DNA of 6,054 nucleotides from Paracoccaceae bacterium. GTDB lineage: Bacteria; Pseudomonadota; Alphaproteobacteria; Rhodobacterales; Rhodobacteraceae. A program made the translations under genes and the position numbers. Positions 6,005-6,054 of this stretch are shown here, one piece after another. Location of the stretch: NCBI GenBank assembly GCA_020441345.1, contig JAGRMK010000045.1:4326-10379 (forward strand), in the 5' to 3' direction. The notes below the pieces were generated by a model. The model saw only the letters and a list, made by a program, of their open reading frames with translations, searched no databases and had not been told where the DNA came from. Numbering within the stretch: position 1 is the first letter of the stretch; every line of letters starts with the position of its first letter.

Positions 6005-6054
6005 CAGCCCGCAAGCCCGGCGAAGGCCCCCACAAGCGCCATCACCAACGCCAG
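6004..6054 (-). CDS. cdsA: C-terminal end of probable phosphatidate cytidylyltransferase (partial)
   Basis: Only the last 16 codons and a TGA stop lie in the window; the rest is beyond position 6054. The visible tail reads LALVMALVGAFAGLAG, a short hydrophobic stretch. That fits the final membrane segment of CdsA, which follows the family signature near the C-terminus. CdsA makes CDP-diacylglycerol from phosphatidic acid and CTP at the inner membrane. The identification rests mostly on position: cdsA commonly sits directly before dxr and rseP in proteobacteria, and the frame runs open to the window edge. The stop codon overlaps the dxr start by one base (TGATG), so the two genes are probably co-transcribed and translationally coupled. 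Another membrane protein cannot be excluded from 16 residues. Confidence 0.6.
   Translation of the reverse strand: MALVMALVGAFAGLAG

Noticed and set aside
1..6054. Mobile elements, CRISPR arrays, tRNA or rRNA genes, defence or biosynthetic cassettes
   Set aside because: I found no terminal inverted repeats, no transposase or integrase frames, no regularly spaced repeats and no RNA-gene signatures. All major frames are standard envelope and isoprenoid genes.

Overview
This GC-rich window reads as a chromosomal envelope-biogenesis locus of an alphaproteobacterium, most likely from the Rhodobacteraceae. The evidence is the gene order, the GC-biased codon use and the style of the BamA, RseP and Skp proteins. 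This assignment is inferred from protein features and synteny knowledge, not from a database search. Every gene I can support lies on the minus strand, so transcription runs from position 6054 towards position 1.

In transcription order: the last 16 codons plus stop of a probable cdsA (6054-6004); complete dxr, the MEP-pathway reductoisomerase (6004-4826); complete rseP, the site-2 intramembrane metalloprotease (4806-3481); an unrecognised single-pass membrane mini-protein of 57 residues (3357-3184); complete bamA, the outer-membrane protein insertase (start chosen at 2974, ends at 590); and skp/ompH, the periplasmic chaperone, which starts at 590 and runs off the window at position 1. The order cdsA-dxr-rseP-bamA-skp is a classic proteobacterial arrangement. 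It is usually preceded by frr-uppS and followed by lpxD or fabZ-lpxA.

The genes share a theme: phospholipid precursor (CdsA), isoprenoid precursor (Dxr, upstream of undecaprenyl phosphate), envelope-stress proteolysis (RseP), and outer-membrane protein delivery and insertion (Skp, BamA). Two junctions, cdsA/dxr and bamA/skp, are one-base TGATG overlaps with no good Shine-Dalgarno sequence, which points to translational coupling. dxr to rseP is a 19-nt gap with a clear ribosome binding site.

The one break in the tight packing is the 506-nt stretch between rseP and bamA (2975-3480). It holds the 57-codon ORF with a good ribosome binding site, a GC-rich hairpin on each side of that ORF, and a promoter candidate with a perfect TTGACA box 34 nt upstream of the -10 end to bamA start region. 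I read this as a partial transcriptional break, letting bamA-skp be expressed on their own. I see no mobile element, CRISPR array, tRNA, rRNA or sign of gene transfer. Apart from the mini-protein and the structured intergenic region, this is an ordinary core-genome region, and I do not see a new system in it.
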